This document shows positions 33,859 to 43,751 of a stretch of DNA of 64,000 nucleotides, piece by piece (within the stretch, counting starts at the first letter, position 1; the number at the start of each line of letters is the position of its first letter). Under the pieces are notes generated by a model. It ran no database searches. It saw only the letters and a program-made list of their open reading frames with translations, and was not told the origin of the DNA. Where the stretch lies: assembly GCF_030848395.1 (NCBI RefSeq), contig NZ_JAVDBT010000013.1, positions 79,099 through 143,098 of the forward strand. Reading direction: 5' to 3'. The translations under genes and the position numbers were made by a program. The stretch is from Pseudogemmobacter lacusdianii. GTDB taxonomy: Bacteria > Pseudomonadota > Alphaproteobacteria > Rhodobacterales > Rhodobacteraceae.

Positions 33859-35502
33859 TTAGGGAATCTGCGGATCATCTTTCGGCAAAAGCGGCAGATC
33901 ATCGGTCAGCGGCACGGTCTGCCGCTCGATCATCCGGTGCACCTGCGGCCTATCGGGGCCACGGTGCAGCGCCAGCATCTGGTCGAAATTCAGCGCATCC
34001 GTCGCGGTGCGCCGCTGATTGTGCCGCAAGTATTCGGTCCATGTCGCAACGTGATAGCTTTCGACCCAGATGTCGGGCTTTTCCAGATCACGCAGCAAGG
34101 CCCATTGCCGCGCGCCATCCCGCCGCCGGATCGCCCTCAGCTCAGACATCAAGCGCAGGAAGGCGTTGGTGTGCTCGGCCGGAATATCCCAATCTATCAT
34201 GACCATAATCGGCCCCGAGTTGGCCTTCAGGTCCAGCCGCAAGGCGGGTGTGTTGAAGCGATTGGCCGGGTCTAGATTTACGTCATTCAGATCCGGCATA
34301 GGCCGGATAATCCCCAGCGCCGCCCCCAAAACCAACAGCACAGCAGAACCAATCAGCGCCGCCTGAATCGAGACGTGATCGGCGACAAAGCCCCAAGCCC
34401 AAGCGCCCAAAGCCATGCCGCCAAAGGCCATCGTCTGGTAGATCGCTAAGGCGCGCCCCACCACCCAACGCGGCGTTGCGAGCTGGGTAGAGACGTTGAA
34501 ATTCGACAGCGTGAGCACCCAAGCCGCGCCGCAAATCATCAGCCCCGGCACCGCTGTTAGAACCGAATGGGCCATGGACAGGGCCACGCTGCCAAGCGCA
34601 AAGCTGAGAAAGCCGCCCGCGACGATGGTCTCGATGCTCACCTTGCGGCGCAGTAAGCCGCTGAAAAACGCTCCAAAAATCGCACCAAAGCCGAAAAGGC
34701 CCAACATGGTGCCAAAGGTGATCGCGCCGCCGTCCACTTGGTCGCGCGCGACCAAGGGCAGCAGCGCCATCACCGCCACCGCCGCAATACCGAAGACGAA
34801 GGCCCGCAGCATCACCCGCGAGAGGTTCGGCGATAGGCTGACGTAGCGCAGCCCGGAAAAGATCGCGCGACCCAGTTTTTCAGCCGGAAGGCTGCGCTCT
34901 TCAATCGGGCTTTGCCAATGATAAAGCGCATAGATCACGGCCAAATAGCTGATCGCATTCAGCCCGAAGGCCACTGCCGCCCCCATGCTGGCCACAATCA
35001 GCCCGCCCAAAGCCGGCCCGACCGAGCGCATCAGGTTGAAGCTCATCGAATTAAGGGTAATGGCCGCGGGCAGATCCTCACGCGGGACCAGATCGCGCAT
35101 CGAGGCCTGCCATGAGGGCAGATGCAGCGCCGCGCCTAGCCCCAATAGGAAGGTGAAGCACAACAGCGTCCAAGGGCCGAGCAGGTCCATCCAAGCCGCC
35201 ACCGCCAGCGCCGCCGAGATGATGAACATGAAGGCTTGCGCGACCAGCATCACGCGGCGGCGATCGAAATTGTCGGCGATCGCCCCCGCCGCCACCGCCA
35301 GCACCATGATCGGCAAGGTGGTCGAGGCCTGCACCAAGGCCACCATCGAGGCCGAGGGCGACAGCTCGGCCATCTTCCAAGCCGCGCCAACCCCTTGAAT
35401 CAATGAGCCAAGATTGGCGACCAGCGTTGCGGTCCAGATCAGCCGAAAGCTAGGGTGCCGCAGCGGCGAAAGCGGCGAGGATGAAGCAGTGTCAGCAGGC
35501 AT
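33859..35502 (-). CDS. MFS transporter with C-terminal soluble domain
   Basis: A 547-residue protein with about 11-12 membrane helices in the first 400 residues, of the EntS-like MFS_3 type (FRLIWTATLVANLGSLIQGVGAAW, and NFDRRRVML after helix two). After about residue 420 a soluble domain of some 100 residues begins at MVMIDWDIPAEHTNAFL. It resembles ferredoxin-like monooxygenase-type domains often fused to this MFS group. Substrate unknown; relatives export siderophores or drugs. It converges with the SDR gene. Confidence 0.9.
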   Translation of the reverse strand: MPADTASSSPLSPLRHPSFRLIWTATLVANLGSLIQGVGAAWKMAELSPSASMVALVQASTTLPIMVLAVAAGAIADNFDRRRVMLVAQAFMFIISAALAVAAWMDLLGPWTLLCFTFLLGLGAALHLPSWQASMRDLVPREDLPAAITLNSMSFNLMRSVGPALGGLIVASMGAAVAFGLNAISYLAVIYALYHWQSPIEERSLPAEKLGRAIFSGLRYVSLSPNLSRVMLRAFVFGIAAVAVMALLPLVARDQVDGGAITFGTMLGLFGFGAIFGAFFSGLLRRKVSIETIVAGGFLSFALGSVALSMAHSVLTAVPGLMICGAAWVLTLSNFNVSTQLATPRWVVGRALAIYQTMAFGGMALGAWAWGFVADHVSIQAALIGSAVLLVLGAALGIIRPMPDLNDVNLDPANRFNTPALRLDLKANSGPIMVMIDWDIPAEHTNAFLRLMSELRAIRRRDGARQWALLRDLEKPDIWVESYHVATWTEYLRHNQRRTATDALNFDQMLALHRGPDRPQVHRMIERQTVPLTDDLPLLPKDDPQIP

Positions 35503-35581
35503 GGCGGCTCCTTGCCGCGCGATATTGCCGCAAGGACCGCGCCGGGGCCAGAGCGAAGCGGCCCTGCCCCACAGCTTTCCG

Positions 35582-36232
35582 CTATTTCAGCGTCGCGATG
35601 ATCGCGCGCAGGGTCTCAAGCCCCACGCCTTTCTCAGAGCTGGTGACCACGAGCTCAGGATAGGCCGCCGGGTGTTTTTGCAGCACGCCCATCACTTGAG
35701 CGATATTCGCCTCAAGCACCGCCGCACTGATCTTATCAGACTTGGTCATCACCACCTGGAAGGTCACGGCAGCGCGGTCCAAGAGCGACATGATCTCTTC
35801 ATCGACGGGCTTGGCACCGTGGCGGCTGTCGATCAACACGAAAGCGCGGCGCAGGGTCGAGCGGCCTTGCAGATATTGCTTCAGCAAAGCCTGCCATTGA
35901 CGCACAACGGCCACCGGGGCTTCGGCAAAGCCATAGCCCGGAAGGTCAACGAGGAAGGCTTTTTCGCCCACGGCAAAATAGTTGATCTCTTGGGTCCGGC
36001 CCGGGGTGTTCGAAGCGCGGGCCAAGTTTTTACGGCCGGTCAAGGCATTGATCAGACTAGATTTACCCACGTTTGAACGCCCGGCAAAGCAGATCTCGAC
36101 ACGGTCTGCCGGCGGCAGCCCCTCCATCTTGACGACGCCTTTGACGAAATCCACGGGACCGGCGAACAGAAGCCGCCCGGTCTCGCGGTCTTCATCGGTG
36201 GGCTCGGGCACCAGAGTGAAATTCATCGTCAT
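35582..36232 (-). CDS. engB: ribosome biogenesis GTPase EngB (YsxC/YihA)
   Basis: A 216-residue GTPase needed for large-subunit assembly. G1 is GRSNVGKSS at 51-59, G2 region SNTPGRTQEINYF, G3 DLPGYGFA near 95-102, G4 TKSDK near 163, and G5 TSSEKG near 198. Its start overlaps the MOSC stop as ATGA, part of the tight yidC-MOSC-engB run. Confidence 0.97.
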   Translation of the reverse strand: MTMNFTLVPEPTDEDRETGRLLFAGPVDFVKGVVKMEGLPPADRVEICFAGRSNVGKSSLINALTGRKNLARASNTPGRTQEINYFAVGEKAFLVDLPGYGFAEAPVAVVRQWQALLKQYLQGRSTLRRAFVLIDSRHGAKPVDEEIMSLLDRAAVTFQVVMTKSDKISAAVLEANIAQVMGVLQKHPAAYPELVVTSSEKGVGLETLRAIIATLK

Positions 36233-36984
36233 GACAGCACCTCGACGTTTGAGCCGCGCGTGATCGCGCCGCCTTCCAGCACCACGGCGATCACGCCGAA
36301 GTCCTGCTGGCCTATATGTTTGCGCAGCGCGTCGAGCGTATCGCCCTCAACGCGCCCGGTGGCGGGATCTGCCGTGGTCGAGCGGCAGCGTGGCACCAAT
36401 TCGCGAACCTCCAAGAGCGCCTCACCCATCCGCAAGCGCTTGCCGATCCACGACATTTCCGCCCAAGGCGCGAGACCTTCGAGCCAGAAATTGGCGCGCC
36501 AGCGGTGGATGGAGAGCTCCATCCCCATATAGCGCCCCAGATCGGCGTTGGAGGCCAGGTTCATCAGCGACACCGAAGGGTAATCGGTGTCGGTCATCGC
36601 ATGACCGGGTGCCGAGACCAAAGCCGTGGGGCGGAAGCGCTCGGTCGGGCTGATCGGCGCCAGCCATTCGATGAACTTCGGGCCTTCGGTCGCGGGCGAA
36701 AAGGTCAGATCCGGCAGTTCGGGGTGCTGAACCTGCATCAGCCCCGTCGCCTCATCATAGCGCGAGGTGATCGCCATCACCGCCGTGGTGCGCGCGCCGC
36801 GCTGAAAATGGCCGCAGGGCGTCCATGCAGGCGCTGCGGGGTCGAATTTCGACAACTCATGCGCCACCGCCCAATGCCGATCAAGCGGCATTGGCCCACC
36901 CGCCGAAAGCACAACGGACGCGAGTTCCTCGCGTCCGTGAGCCTTGATCGGATGGCGGAAAATATGGGCCGTTTGGGCCGTCAT
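36229..36984 (-). CDS. MOSC-domain protein
   Basis: A 251-residue protein with an N-terminal beta-barrel part (IFRHPIKAHGREELASVVLSAGGPMPLDRHWAV) and a C-terminal MOSC domain. MOSC proteins handle sulphur, often with a molybdenum cofactor; the C-terminal segment LEVRELVPRCRSTTADPATG has the conserved Cys of the sulphur-carrying type. It overlaps yidC upstream and engB downstream by four bases each, a conserved arrangement in Rhodobacterales whose logic is unknown. Confidence 0.92.
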   Translation of the reverse strand: MTAQTAHIFRHPIKAHGREELASVVLSAGGPMPLDRHWAVAHELSKFDPAAPAWTPCGHFQRGARTTAVMAITSRYDEATGLMQVQHPELPDLTFSPATEGPKFIEWLAPISPTERFRPTALVSAPGHAMTDTDYPSVSLMNLASNADLGRYMGMELSIHRWRANFWLEGLAPWAEMSWIGKRLRMGEALLEVRELVPRCRSTTADPATGRVEGDTLDALRKHIGQQDFGVIAVVLEGGAITRGSNVEVLS

Positions 36985-38873
36985 TTCTTCCCCTTTTTCG
37001 CCGAACCCGTGGGTTTAACGGGCAGGTTCGCGGCCTTCGCCTCCGCTTTGGCCTTTTTGGCCGAGCGGATGTTATCGAAGATGTCGGGCCGTTTTCCGTG
37101 GCTCCACATGATCAAATATTGCTGCGTGAAGGTGATCACGTTGTTGGTGATCCAGTAGACGACCAGACCCGAAGCGAAACCGCCCAGCATGAACATGAAG
37201 ACCCAAGGCATCCAAGCGAACACTTGTTGCTGCACCGGATCGGTGGGCGCCGGGTTCAGCTTTTGCTGCAGCCACATGGTGATACCCAGAAGGATCGGCA
37301 GCACACCAATGAAGATCATATGGGTGAGCGAGCCGGTAACCGGGGCATCCCAAGGCAAAAGGCCAAAGAAGTTGTAAAGCGACGAGGCATCGGGCGCTGC
37401 AAGGTCATTCAGCCAGCCGAAGAACGGCGCGTGGCGCAGTTCGAGCGTGACGAAGATAACCTTGTAAAGGCTGAAGAAGATCGGGATCTGGATCAGGATC
37501 GGCAGACAGCCGGCCGCCGGATTGACCTTCTTGTCGCGATACAGCTGCATCATCTCTTTTTGCAGCTTTTGGCGGTCGTCTCCGGCGCGCTCTTTGATCG
37601 CCTCCATCTCGGGCTGCAACTCTTTCATGCGCGCCATCGAGACATAGGATTTGTACGACAGCGGCAGCACGATCAGCTTCAGCACGAAAGTCAGCGCGAT
37701 GATCGCCAGACCCATATTGCCGATCAGCCCATGCAACCAGTGCAGCATCGCGAAGATCGGCTTCGTGAGGAAGGCGAACCAGCCCCAGTCGATCGATTCA
37801 ATGAAGCCCGGGATCGGCGCGGCAGCCGTTTGCTCAGTGCCAAAGGCACGATCAAGGAAACCGGGCTGATTCTCATAGGCGCGAATCGTCGCCCATTCTT
37901 TAGCACCCGCAAAGAAGCGCGAGCTGGTTTCAGCCGTGGCACCTGCGGCAACCGTCATCACCGGCTGGCGAATCTCGGTTTGGTAAACGTTTTGCGCGGC
38001 GGCATATTTCACCACTTGGGTGTGGGCTTTGCCCTGCTCGGGCACCTGCACCGCCATCCAGTAATGGTCGGTGAAGCCCAGCCAACCATCAACGGTCGCC
38101 TCGATTTTCTCCGCAGCCGAGTTTTCCTCGGCAATGATCGGGAATTCCTCAAGATCGCTGTAGTCGAGTTCGGAGAGCACGCCATCGGCGCGGCCAACCA
38201 CACCTTCATGCAAGATGAAGAAGTTGCGCAGATCATTCGGCACGCCATGACGGCGGATCTGGCCATAGGGTTGCAGTGTCACCGGCGCGCCGCTGGCATT
38301 GGTCACGGCATCGGTAACGGTGAACATGAATTTGTCATCGACCGCGATCTGGCGGGTGAAGGTCAGGCCCTTGCCATTGTCCCAGCTCAGCGACACCGGG
38401 CTGTCGGTGCGCAGCGGAGCGGTGCCATTGATCTGCCATTCGGTATTCGGACCGGGGACATCGCCCTGAGACAGGCCCGGGCCGGGGGCCCAGCCGTAAA
38501 TGGCATAGAATGCATCATTCTGACCCGCCGGCGACAACAGCGTCACATCGGGCGAGCCCGGCTCGATGGTCTCATGATACTGCTTCAAGCGCAGATCATC
38601 AAAGCGCGCGCCGCGCATGTTGATCGAGCCATCCAGCTCATCGGTGTCAATCGCGAGCCGCGCGGCTTCGGGCAGGTTCGCGCTCTCAGCAGGCTCGGCC
38701 CCAGTCGCAACTGTGCCAACGGCGGGCGGCAACGCCGCCTGCCCTTCGGCCGTGACCGGCGTTGTGGGTGCGGGCGCAGGCTCTGGCGGTGGGAACAGGA
38801 CCATCCAAACCGAGATGACCAGCATGCTGAGCACCATAGCAAGGATGAGGTTCTTGTTGTTTTGACCGTCCAT
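36981..38873 (-). CDS. yidC: membrane protein insertase YidC
   Basis: A 630-residue insertase. An N-terminal signal-anchor (NLILAMVLSMLVISVWMVLF) is followed by a Pro/Ala-rich linker, a periplasmic beta-sandwich domain (about 80-360), and the conserved membrane core. The core has GLAIIALTFVLKLIVLPLSYKSYVSMARMKELQPE, and NPAAGCLPILIQIPIFFSLYKV. The tail is basic and ends in KKGKK, suited to ribosome contact. ATG 38873 fits the family start. Its stop overlaps the MOSC start. Confidence 0.98.
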   Translation of the reverse strand: MDGQNNKNLILAMVLSMLVISVWMVLFPPPEPAPAPTTPVTAEGQAALPPAVGTVATGAEPAESANLPEAARLAIDTDELDGSINMRGARFDDLRLKQYHETIEPGSPDVTLLSPAGQNDAFYAIYGWAPGPGLSQGDVPGPNTEWQINGTAPLRTDSPVSLSWDNGKGLTFTRQIAVDDKFMFTVTDAVTNASGAPVTLQPYGQIRRHGVPNDLRNFFILHEGVVGRADGVLSELDYSDLEEFPIIAEENSAAEKIEATVDGWLGFTDHYWMAVQVPEQGKAHTQVVKYAAAQNVYQTEIRQPVMTVAAGATAETSSRFFAGAKEWATIRAYENQPGFLDRAFGTEQTAAAPIPGFIESIDWGWFAFLTKPIFAMLHWLHGLIGNMGLAIIALTFVLKLIVLPLSYKSYVSMARMKELQPEMEAIKERAGDDRQKLQKEMMQLYRDKKVNPAAGCLPILIQIPIFFSLYKVIFVTLELRHAPFFGWLNDLAAPDASSLYNFFGLLPWDAPVTGSLTHMIFIGVLPILLGITMWLQQKLNPAPTDPVQQQVFAWMPWVFMFMLGGFASGLVVYWITNNVITFTQQYLIMWSHGKRPDIFDNIRSAKKAKAEAKAANLPVKPTGSAKKGKK

Positions 38874-39054
38874 CAAGTCCACCGAATTCCAGAAAGGATC
38901 AGCGGTGCTTGAACAGAAGGGGGCGGCAAAGGTCAAGTGGTTTCGCCGCTTAAGGCCATATGCCCTTGGGGTCGGAGCGTCAAAACCTGCAGCTTTTGGC
39001 CGCTCATCACCGCAGCTTTGCCCTCAGGCGCAACTGCCGCGCAGTCCATTGCGT

Positions 39055-40605
39055 CTAGCGCGGGCTGCGCACCCCAATTTTAGGAATTTGACCGGGGCGG
39101 GCATTGTGGCGCGCGATCCAAGCTGTCACTTCGTCCAAGGGCATTGGACGCGCTACGGCATAGCCTTGAACATGGCCGCAACCAAGCTGCGCCAGCATGG
39201 CATGCTCGGGCGCGGTCTCGACCCCTTCGGCAAGTGTTTGCAGCCCCAAACGCTCGGCCAAAGAAAGGATCGCCGCCACCATTTTTTGCTGTTCCCGGTC
39301 CTGATCCACCTTTGTGACAAAGCTGCGATCAATCTTCAGCCTTCGGACGGCAAAGCGCCGGATCGTGGTGATCGAGGCATGGCCAGTGCCAAAATCATCC
39401 AGGTCAATGCCACAGCCCATTGCCGCCAAAGCCGCAATATTGGCAACCACGACGTCCTGCGCCGAGCCAGCGATGACCGTCTCGAGAATCTCAATGGTCA
39501 ACCGGTCGGCTGTCAGCTCAAAGCGGTCCAACTCCCACTTGAGACGATCAGGCAGGCGCGGGTTGCGCAATTCGGAAGCTGCGAAGTTGACCGAGACGCA
39601 GGGCACCCGAAGGCTACGTCGGTCCCATTCTGCCAAAGCTGAAAGCGCGTGAAACAGCATCACCTCACCTAAGCGCTCCGTCAGATGGCAGCTTTCGACA
39701 GCGGGCAGAAATTCGGCCGGGGCAAGACAGCCACGCTCGGGGTGGTGCCAGCGCGCCAATGCCTCCATGCCCGAAATCTTGCCCGTATCCGTACATATCT
39801 GCGGCTGAAACTGCGGTCGGATCTCATCGTTATCGAAGGCCGCTTCGATCTGGTCACGCATCGCATCACGCATGGCCAATTGGCTGGCCATTTCTGGTGC
39901 ATAAGCGCGGATCGCACCGCCGCCTTGGCGGCCCGCCTCATCCGCCGCGAGTTGTGCAGCCTCAAGCAGCGAGGGGCCGGTCATCTCGGCCGAGCGGCCA
40001 GCGATACAAAAGCCAATTGATGCCGTGACATAGATCTGTGTCGCACCAAGCGAGATGGGGGCAGAGATCGCCTCTTGTAGGCGACCACAAAGTTGCACCA
40101 AGGCCTCAAGGTCCAGCCGCTTGACCGGCGCCAAGATGATAGCAAAACCTTCGCCCTGCAAAGGCGCGACCAAATCCCCCCGGCGCAAAGCCCCGGCCAG
40201 TCGGTCCTGCGTGCGCGCAAGCACGTCAGCACAGGCCGAGCGACCGTGACGTTCAAGGAGTTGCTCCCAACCGTCAAACTGCACCACCAAACAGGCGCTG
40301 TGTTGCCCCGTTTCGTTCAGTTGCGGCAAAAAGCCGTCGAGCATTGCCAGCGCGCGGCGCAGGCTTGGCCCCTCGCCACCATCCTGTTTGGCCCAACTCT
40401 CCTCCCGCCAATCTCGGTCCGCCTGCGCGGTCAGGGCGAACATCAAAGGCAAGCCAAGGGCCAGCAACAACAGCACGCTTTCCCCGCCAAGCCAGAAGCC
40501 AGCCAGAGTGATCGCGGGCAGGAATACCAAGAATTCCGGACGGCGCACCCAAGCCAAAAGGCGCATCAGCCGCAGGGGAAATGAAAGGGCCGTGGGCCGC
40601 AGCAT
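39055..40605 (-). CDS. cyclic-di-GMP phosphodiesterase (EAL) with decayed GGDEF domain
   Basis: A 516-residue protein. Two short hydrophobic segments (about 27-60) anchor it. The GGDEF domain (about 105-240) has lost its catalytic motif, which reads LQGEGF at 149-154, so it should not make c-di-GMP but may bind GTP. The EAL domain (about 250-505) keeps EALARW at 281, NFAASELRN, EILETV, DDFGTGHASI and LAEGVETA, so it should cut c-di-GMP. ATG 40605 has AAGGA six bases upstream. No sensor domain beyond the membrane part is seen. Confidence 0.93.
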   Translation of the reverse strand: MLRPTALSFPLRLMRLLAWVRRPEFLVFLPAITLAGFWLGGESVLLLLALGLPLMFALTAQADRDWREESWAKQDGGEGPSLRRALAMLDGFLPQLNETGQHSACLVVQFDGWEQLLERHGRSACADVLARTQDRLAGALRRGDLVAPLQGEGFAIILAPVKRLDLEALVQLCGRLQEAISAPISLGATQIYVTASIGFCIAGRSAEMTGPSLLEAAQLAADEAGRQGGGAIRAYAPEMASQLAMRDAMRDQIEAAFDNDEIRPQFQPQICTDTGKISGMEALARWHHPERGCLAPAEFLPAVESCHLTERLGEVMLFHALSALAEWDRRSLRVPCVSVNFAASELRNPRLPDRLKWELDRFELTADRLTIEILETVIAGSAQDVVVANIAALAAMGCGIDLDDFGTGHASITTIRRFAVRRLKIDRSFVTKVDQDREQQKMVAAILSLAERLGLQTLAEGVETAPEHAMLAQLGCGHVQGYAVARPMPLDEVTAWIARHNARPGQIPKIGVRSPR

Positions 40606-40684
40606 GGGCAATCCTTTTCCGATGCCGCGGGCGTTTGCCCGCAGCTGTCGGGCCCATTAGAGGCGCAAAGGTTTACCGTCTTCG

Positions 40685-41569
40685 TTAATCCGGCAGAATT
40701 AATTGCTTAGGATTTTCATTAAGCTGATCGGATTTCGGCCCTGCGCCACCCAGCATGAGCTGCGCAAAGTCGAAAAGGCTGGGGTCGGCAAGGTGCGAGG
40801 GGCGCACATTCATCAGGGCGCGGAACATCACTTGCCGCCGGCCGGGGCTGCGCTTTTCCCACTCATCAATGAGCGATTTGACCTGCGCGCGCTGCAACCC
40901 CTCTTGGCTGCCGCAAAGATCGCATGGGATGATCGGATAGTTCATCGCCCGGGCAAAACGGTCGCAATCCGCCTCGGCCACAAAGGCCAAAGGTCGGCAG
41001 AGGAACAGATCCCCCTCTTCATTCACCAATTTCGGCGGCATCGAGGCCAGACGGCCACCGTGGAAGAGATTCATGAAGAAAGTCTCAAGAATATCATCAC
41101 GGTGATGGCCCAAAACCACGGTCGAGCACCCCTCTTCGCGCGCAATCCGGTAAAGATTGCCGCGCCGCAACCGCGAACACAGGCTGCACATCGTGCCACC
41201 CGGTTTGATCTTCGAGGTCACCACCGAATAAGTGTCTTGATATTCGATGCGATGCTCCACCCCCATCCGGGTGAGGAACTCAGGGAGCACCGTCGCCGGG
41301 AAGCCGGGCTGGCCTTGGTCAAGGTTGCAGGCCAAAAGATCAACCGGCAGAAGCCCACGCCATTTCAGCTCGGTCAGGACAGCCAGCAAGGTATAGCTGT
41401 CCTTGCCGCCCGAAAGGCAGACCAGCCAGCGGTCGCCGGGCTTGACCATGCCGTAAGTCTCAATCGCCTCGCGCACGTTCTGCACCAGCCGCTTGCGCAG
41501 CTTTTTGAACTCGGTCGAGGCGGGAGCGCCGTGAAACAGCGGGTGGATGTCGTCGAGATCGTCGAGCAT
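40685..41569 (-). CDS. ttcA: tRNA 2-thiocytidine(32) synthetase TtcA
   Basis: A 294-residue iron-sulphur enzyme that thiolates C32 of certain tRNAs. The PP-loop SGGKDS is at 53-58. The central CSLC (C128, C131) with a further Cys (C216 or C219 in PCDLCG) would bind the cluster, as in the family. [20 protein letters not shown] is a TtcA hallmark. AGGAGG just upstream sets the ATG at 41569 rather than the one ten codons earlier. It lies 70 bases downstream of rarA. Confidence 0.97.
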   Translation of the reverse strand: MLDDLDDIHPLFHGAPASTEFKKLRKRLVQNVREAIETYGMVKPGDRWLVCLSGGKDSYTLLAVLTELKWRGLLPVDLLACNLDQGQPGFPATVLPEFLTRMGVEHRIEYQDTYSVVTSKIKPGGTMCSLCSRLRRGNLYRIAREEGCSTVVLGHHRDDILETFFMNLFHGGRLASMPPKLVNEEGDLFLCRPLAFVAEADCDRFARAMNYPIIPCDLCGSQEGLQRAQVKSLIDEWEKRSPGRRQVMFRALMNVRPSHLADPSLFDFAQLMLGGAGPKSDQLNENPKQLILPD

Positions 41570-41638
41570 GGGGCCTCCTTGCTGGGGGCGCGATGCCATG
41601 AAGCGGGGCGGCGGTCAAGAAAACCACCGCGACAGGGA

Positions 41639-42958
41639 TTAGCCCCCCTGCCGCTTGACCCGCAACTTGGCAAAATAATCGACCCTTTTGCGCAGTTCCC
41701 GCTCGAACCCGCGTTCGGGCGGGGCGTAGAACACGGGGCGCTTCATGCCTTCAGGGAAGTAATCTTGGCCCGAGAAGCCATCCTCGGCATCATGATCATA
41801 GGCATAGCCCGCACCATAGCCGACATCCTTCATCAGGCGCGTTGGCGCGTTTAGGATGTGGCGCGGCGGCATCTGGCTGCCGGTCTCACGCGCGGCGGCG
41901 CGGGCGGCTTTATAGGCGACATAGACGCCATTGGATTTGGGGGCCAAAGCCAAATAAACCACCGCATTGGCCAAAGCCAGTTCCCCTTCTGGAGAGCCAA
42001 GTCGCTCATAGGTCTGCCAGCACGCCAAACAAACATCATGCGCTTGCGGATCGGCGAGGCCGATATCCTCAACCGCCATGCGGGTCAGGCGGCGGGCAAG
42101 AAAGCGCGGATCCTCTCCGCCTTCCAGCATGCGGCAGAACCAGTAAAGGGCGGCATCGGGGTCTGAACCGCGCACGGATTTATGCAAGGCAGAGATGAGG
42201 TTATAATGCTCATCCCCCGATTTGTCGTAACGCGCGGCGCGGCGCATCAGGCGTTTTGACAGCTCATCACGGCTAAGCGGATGGTCGGTCTTCCAAGCGG
42301 CCGCTTGCTCAATCAGGTTCAAAAGCGCGCGGCCATCGCCGTCGGCCATCTCAAGCATTGCCTCGCGCGCCTCGCCCTTCAACGGCAAGGCACGGCCCAG
42401 CTCTTTCTCGGCCCGCTGCGCCATAAGCTCAAGATCCACAAGCGAGAGCCGCTCAAGGATGATCACCTGCGCGCGGCTGAGGAGAGCCGCGTTCAGCTCA
42501 AAGCTGGGGTTTTCGGTGGTCGCGCCGACAAGGAGAATGGTGCCATCCTCCATATGCGGCAAGAAGCCGTCCTGCTGGGCTTTATTGAAACGGTGAATCT
42601 CATCGACGAAAAGAAGCGTCCCCTGCCCGTTCTGGCGTCGGATGCGGGCGGACTCGAAGACCTTCTTCAGGTCCGGCACCCCAGTGAAGATTGCCGAGAT
42701 TTGCACGAAGGCGAGATCGGTCTCGGCTGCCAAGAGCCGGGCGATCGTGGTCTTGCCGACCCCGGGTGGCCCCCAGAGGATGAGCGAGGATAAGGACTTC
42801 GCCGCCAGCATGGCCCCCAAAGGCCCTTCGGGCGAGAGCACATGGCTTTGGCCGATCACCTCAGACAGGCGGCGCGGTCGCAGGCGGTCCGCCAAAGGGC
42901 GAGGCCCGGCAGCAGCGGCATTGGGATCACGGGTGGAGGTGTCAAAAAGGTCGGCCAT
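41639..42958 (-). CDS. rarA: replication-associated recombination protein A (AAA ATPase)
   Basis: A 439-residue RarA/MgsA ATPase that acts at stalled replication forks. Walker A WGPPGVGKTT is at 62-71, Walker B LLFVDEIHRFNKAQQD near 114-129, and sensor one GATTENPSFELNAALLSR near 145. The C-terminal tetramerisation domain has RGSDPDAALYW, EGGEDPRFLARRL and DVGYGAGYAYDHD, all family marks. Length is normal. It precedes ttcA in the same direction. Confidence 0.97.
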   Translation of the reverse strand: MADLFDTSTRDPNAAAAGPRPLADRLRPRRLSEVIGQSHVLSPEGPLGAMLAAKSLSSLILWGPPGVGKTTIARLLAAETDLAFVQISAIFTGVPDLKKVFESARIRRQNGQGTLLFVDEIHRFNKAQQDGFLPHMEDGTILLVGATTENPSFELNAALLSRAQVIILERLSLVDLELMAQRAEKELGRALPLKGEAREAMLEMADGDGRALLNLIEQAAAWKTDHPLSRDELSKRLMRRAARYDKSGDEHYNLISALHKSVRGSDPDAALYWFCRMLEGGEDPRFLARRLTRMAVEDIGLADPQAHDVCLACWQTYERLGSPEGELALANAVVYLALAPKSNGVYVAYKAARAAARETGSQMPPRHILNAPTRLMKDVGYGAGYAYDHDAEDGFSGQDYFPEGMKRPVFYAPPERGFERELRKRVDYFAKLRVKRQGG

Positions 42959-43063
42959 GTTGCCAGTCTAAGGCGGCGGCGCAGAATGGGGAAGCGGCCA
43001 AACGGCGGGCAGGCCACCGTGACATTGGTTAGCGGCGTGCAAGCCACCCACCGCGATCAGGGC

Positions 43064-43087
43064 GGGCTCTCCGTCGAGGGAGAGCCC
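43064..43087 (-). terminator. possible terminator hairpin after luxI
   Basis: A perfect nine-bp stem (GGGCTCTCC with GGAGAGCCC) with a six-base loop lies 17 bases past the luxI stop. It has no T-run, so it may end transcription weakly, act with Rho, or protect the mRNA end. Confidence 0.5.
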
Positions 43088-43104
43088 AGAAGAAGATCAA
43101 ATCG

Positions 43105-43692
43105 TTAGTGCAGACGCGTCGCCATCGAGATCGACACGCAGACCGAGCGCATGCCGCCGGTGTCCATCACCGGACCCACTGGCACACAGTCCAGACCGAC
43201 GCGGCGCGCCAAACGCGGGCTATGCTCGGGGATGATGCCCAAAAGCGAGGTCGCACCCAGATTGCGGGCCGAAATCACCATCTCGCGGATCAACTGCATC
43301 TGCACGCGCAGCCGTTCATCCGCGGGCACGTCATCGGATACAAACACCCGGCTCGATTCCCAGATATAGGGGTCTACGGGCGCTTCAAAGCTAAGCAGAT
43401 CCTTCGGGATCGTCTCCAAAAGGCCCAACTGTGCATCACGGATCATATAGCTGTAGATGCCACAGCGATGCGTCGTGGGCGTCAAACGCACGCCGGCCTT
43501 GACCTCACCGCCCTCATGCACCGCGACCCACCGGCTGGCCGGCGTGTCATACTGGTCGAACTCCATACCATTGGCCTGTGGCAAGTCCCACTTATTGTGC
43601 TGAATGAATGTCCGGTGCCTTGCTCGGAACATATTCGCGAAAAGCTGCCCGTGATTGTGCAGGTTTTCAAACGAAAGTGTGGTTGCCTCCAT
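43105..43692 (-). CDS. acyl-homoserine-lactone synthase (LuxI family)
   Basis: A 195-residue autoinducer synthase that joins SAM to an acyl chain carried on ACP. The invariant LuxI residues are all present: R25 and F29 (RHRTF), W35, D46 and D49 (EFDQYDT), R69 (GVRLTPT), E112 and R115 (WESSRVFV). The sequence from memory resembles R. capsulatus GtaI, a long-chain AHL synthase, so a long-chain product is possible but unproven. GGAG precedes ATG 43692; a longer frame is not homologous. It lies 59 bases downstream of luxR on the same strand, so the two are probably cotranscribed. Confidence 0.95.
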   Translation of the reverse strand: MEATTLSFENLHNHGQLFANMFRARHRTFIQHNKWDLPQANGMEFDQYDTPASRWVAVHEGGEVKAGVRLTPTTHRCGIYSYMIRDAQLGLLETIPKDLLSFEAPVDPYIWESSRVFVSDDVPADERLRVQMQLIREMVISARNLGATSLLGIIPEHSPRLARRVGLDCVPVGPVMDTGGMRSVCVSISMATRLH

Positions 43693-43751
43693 TGGTCTTC
43701 TCCTTCTTGGGCCCTGGCAGAACCTGTGTGAAGGGACCGACACTCGTAGGG

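Noticed and set aside
37098..38912. A 604-residue frame antisense to yidC
   Set aside because: It is a shadow of yidC, with Arg/His-rich composition and no domain.
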